Program-made: the position numbers and the translations under genes
Part shown: positions 6,861-7,918 of the stretch, one piece after another
How the letters are laid out: each line of letters starts with the position of its first letter
How positions within the stretch are numbered: position 1 is the first letter of the stretch
The notes under the pieces: model-generated
The model's input: only the letters and a program-made list of their open reading frames with translations
The model's database searches: none
What the model was told of the DNA's origin: nothing
Source of the DNA: Clostridiales bacterium
Lineage (GTDB): Bacteria > Bacillota > Clostridia > Oscillospirales > Oscillospiraceae
Direction of reading: 5' to 3'
Assembly (NCBI GenBank): GCA_020861055.1
Contig: JAJBTD010000214.1
Span: forward strand, 1-7,918
Length of the DNA stretch: 7,918 nt

Positions 6861-6867
6861 ACCTCCT
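6861..6867 (-). promoter_or_regulatory. Ribosome binding site of the GH3 gene
   Basis: AGGAGGT on the minus strand ends 4 nt before the ATG at 6854-6856, in the 24-nt gap after the GH43 stop. It fixes the GH3 start ahead of the first membrane helix and supports co-translation with GH43; no promoter fits in this gap. Confidence 0.85.
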
Positions 6868-6880
6868 GCTTTTTTGCAAT

Positions 6881-7918
6881 TCATCCCCTCTCCAGATCGA
6901 AAGAGAGGAAATCCACCGCCCCGCTTCCGACGAACCGGAAGTAGAGGGCGGTCTGTTCTCCGGGGAAGTCCACCACGCAGTCGTCGAACACGCCGCTCTT
7001 GCTGCTTAACCGGACGGCGATCTCGCCGTACCGGGCAAAGTCGGGGGTGTTGGAGATCTGCATGGTCCCATTGGCTGCGCCCCGCAGGTGGACGGTGATT
7101 TTGGTGGGGCCGTCCAGGTGGAAGTACTTGAACCCGGCCACCGCCCCGTCCTGCATATTGGCGATGTATTGGTCGCCGCTGTGCTCCCGGTCGGAGCCGG
7201 TTTGGGTGAAGTAGGGGTGGTTTTTCAGCTTTTTCCGCGCGCCGCTGCCGTCGTAACGGCCCACGCCGTCCTTGCTCCACAGGTTGCAGGCGATCCGGGC
7301 CTCGTAGCTGCCCTCTCCCTTCAGGGGGCCGCCGTTGAGGCCGCAGCTGGTGACCTCCGCCTGTTGGAAGCTGCCGTCCGGGTTGCGCACCAGCTTTTCC
7401 GCGCAGGCCTGCCGGGAATAGGAGTGCCGGTTCGTCTGGCGGTGGTAGAAGATGTACCAGTCCTCGCCGATGTGCAGCATCCCGCCGTGGGTGTTGCCCA
7501 GGTAGTTGGTGCCCTTGGCCTCGTCCTCGTTGCCGTCCAGGAACAGGTCGCCCTGGCTGACCAATGTGCCGCCGTAGGTGAAATCGCCGTCCGGGCGCTT
7601 GCTGGTGGCGTAACACAGCTCGTGGTTGTGCCGGGAGGAGTAGACGAAGATGTAGGTGTCCCCGTCCTTGCGGATGGAGCTGGCCTCGAAGAACTCGTGG
7701 TTGGGGAAGGAGCCGGGGCCCTCCTTGGGGAAGATCACCTTGGGGTCGGTCTTGATAGTCACCATGTCGCTCTCCAGCTCCACCACGGTGCCGCCGTCGT
7801 TTTTCAGGCTGATACCGCCGGTGACGATGGCGGGAGTGGGGGTGTAGAAGCCGGAGTAGAGCCACACGCTGCCGTCGTCGTCCACCAGCACGCCGGGGTC
7901 GAGGGCGAAGTCAGCTGC
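6881..7918 (-). CDS. GH43-family glycosidase with C-terminal beta-sandwich domain, N-terminus missing
   Basis: The frame stays open to the window edge, so the 5' part is missing and the GTG at 7889-7891 is internal. The 345 visible residues begin AADFALDPGVLVDDDGSVWLY, which matches the DP..(F/V)VDDDG..YLY strand of the GH43 five-bladed propeller. Then come FFEASSIRKDGDTYIF (the likely general acid E78 of the visible part), YATSKRPDGDF and NTHGGMLHIGEDWYIFYHR (H144, the conserved central His). The catalytic base Asp of blade 1 would be upstream. From about 240 on, a Gly/Phe-rich beta segment ending DFLSFDLERG resembles a CBM6-like carbohydrate-binding sandwich; this is a weaker call. Family activities include alpha-L-arabinofuranosidase, beta-xylosidase and arabinanase or galactosidase types, and which applies here cannot be decided. 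It is the upstream partner of the GH3 gene. Whether it is secreted is unknown because the N-terminus is outside the window. Confidence 0.87.
   Translation of the reverse strand, partial: AADFALDPGVLVDDDGSVWLYSGFYTPTPAIVTGGISLKNDGGTVVELESDMVTIKTDPKVIFPKEGPGSFPNHEFFEASSIRKDGDTYIFVYSSRHNHELCYATSKRPDGDFTYGGTLVSQGDLFLDGNEDEAKGTNYLGNTHGGMLHIGEDWYIFYHRQTNRHSYSRQACAEKLVRNPDGSFQQAEVTSCGLNGGPLKGEGSYEARIACNLWSKDGVGRYDGSGARKKLKNHPYFTQTGSDREHSGDQYIANMQDGAVAGFKYFHLDGPTKITVHLRGAANGTMQISNTPDFARYGEIAVRLSSKSGVFDDCVVDFPGEQTALYFRFVGSGAVDFLSFDLERG

Noticed and set aside
6834..7865. A 343-codon minus-strand frame overlapping the GH43 gene
   Set aside because: Its translation is Arg/Pro/Gly-rich and lacks motifs, whereas the overlapping frame carries GH43 motifs. 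It also runs over the GH3 start and RBS.

Overview
The window reads as chromosomal DNA from a GC-rich low-oxygen Firmicute, most likely a gut Clostridia of the Oscillospiraceae type. This is inferred from a Thr T-box leader upstream of thrS, consensus vegetative promoters (TTGACA / 17 bp / TATATT), strong AGGAGG ribosome binding sites, an M50 site-2 protease, and a domain-permuted GH3 of the kind described in rumen and gut Clostridia. No tRNA, rRNA, CRISPR array, insertion sequence or phage gene is visible. Genus-level placement is not possible from this sequence alone.

Layout: (1) 1-323, plus strand, the C-terminal end of an M50 zinc metalloprotease. It converges on thrS across a 47-nt gap holding an inverted repeat. 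(2) 371-2435, minus strand, thrS with its regulatory leader: vegetative promoter, T-box riboswitch (Stem I, Stem III, antiterminator and terminator all traceable), RBS and a ThrRS that lacks the usual N-terminal TGS domain. (3) 2488-3682, plus strand, divergent from thrS: a free methionine-(R)-sulfoxide reductase and a small nitroreductase-family flavoprotein, each with its own good promoter. A repeated 9-bp motif lies around the first promoter. (4) 3683-3832, a convergent gap with two strong hairpins. (5) 3833-7918, minus strand, a two-gene glycan-degradation operon: a GH43-family enzyme (5' end outside the window), then 24 nt later a 1007-residue membrane-anchored GH3 enzyme.

How the genes fit together: thrS answers to uncharged tRNA-Thr through the T-box. 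The msrC and nitroreductase genes look like small redox or repair functions, but nothing visible shows that they are co-regulated. The GH43-GH3 pair probably removes sugars from a plant-type or host-type oligosaccharide. The GH3 is the most unusual item: its domain order is reversed (C-terminal sandwich, Fn3-like, then catalytic barrel), and it sits between three N-terminal and one C-terminal predicted membrane helices, which would place the whole enzyme on the outer face of the membrane. I found no wholly new system; the permuted membrane GH3 and the possible operator upstream of msrC most deserve a second look.
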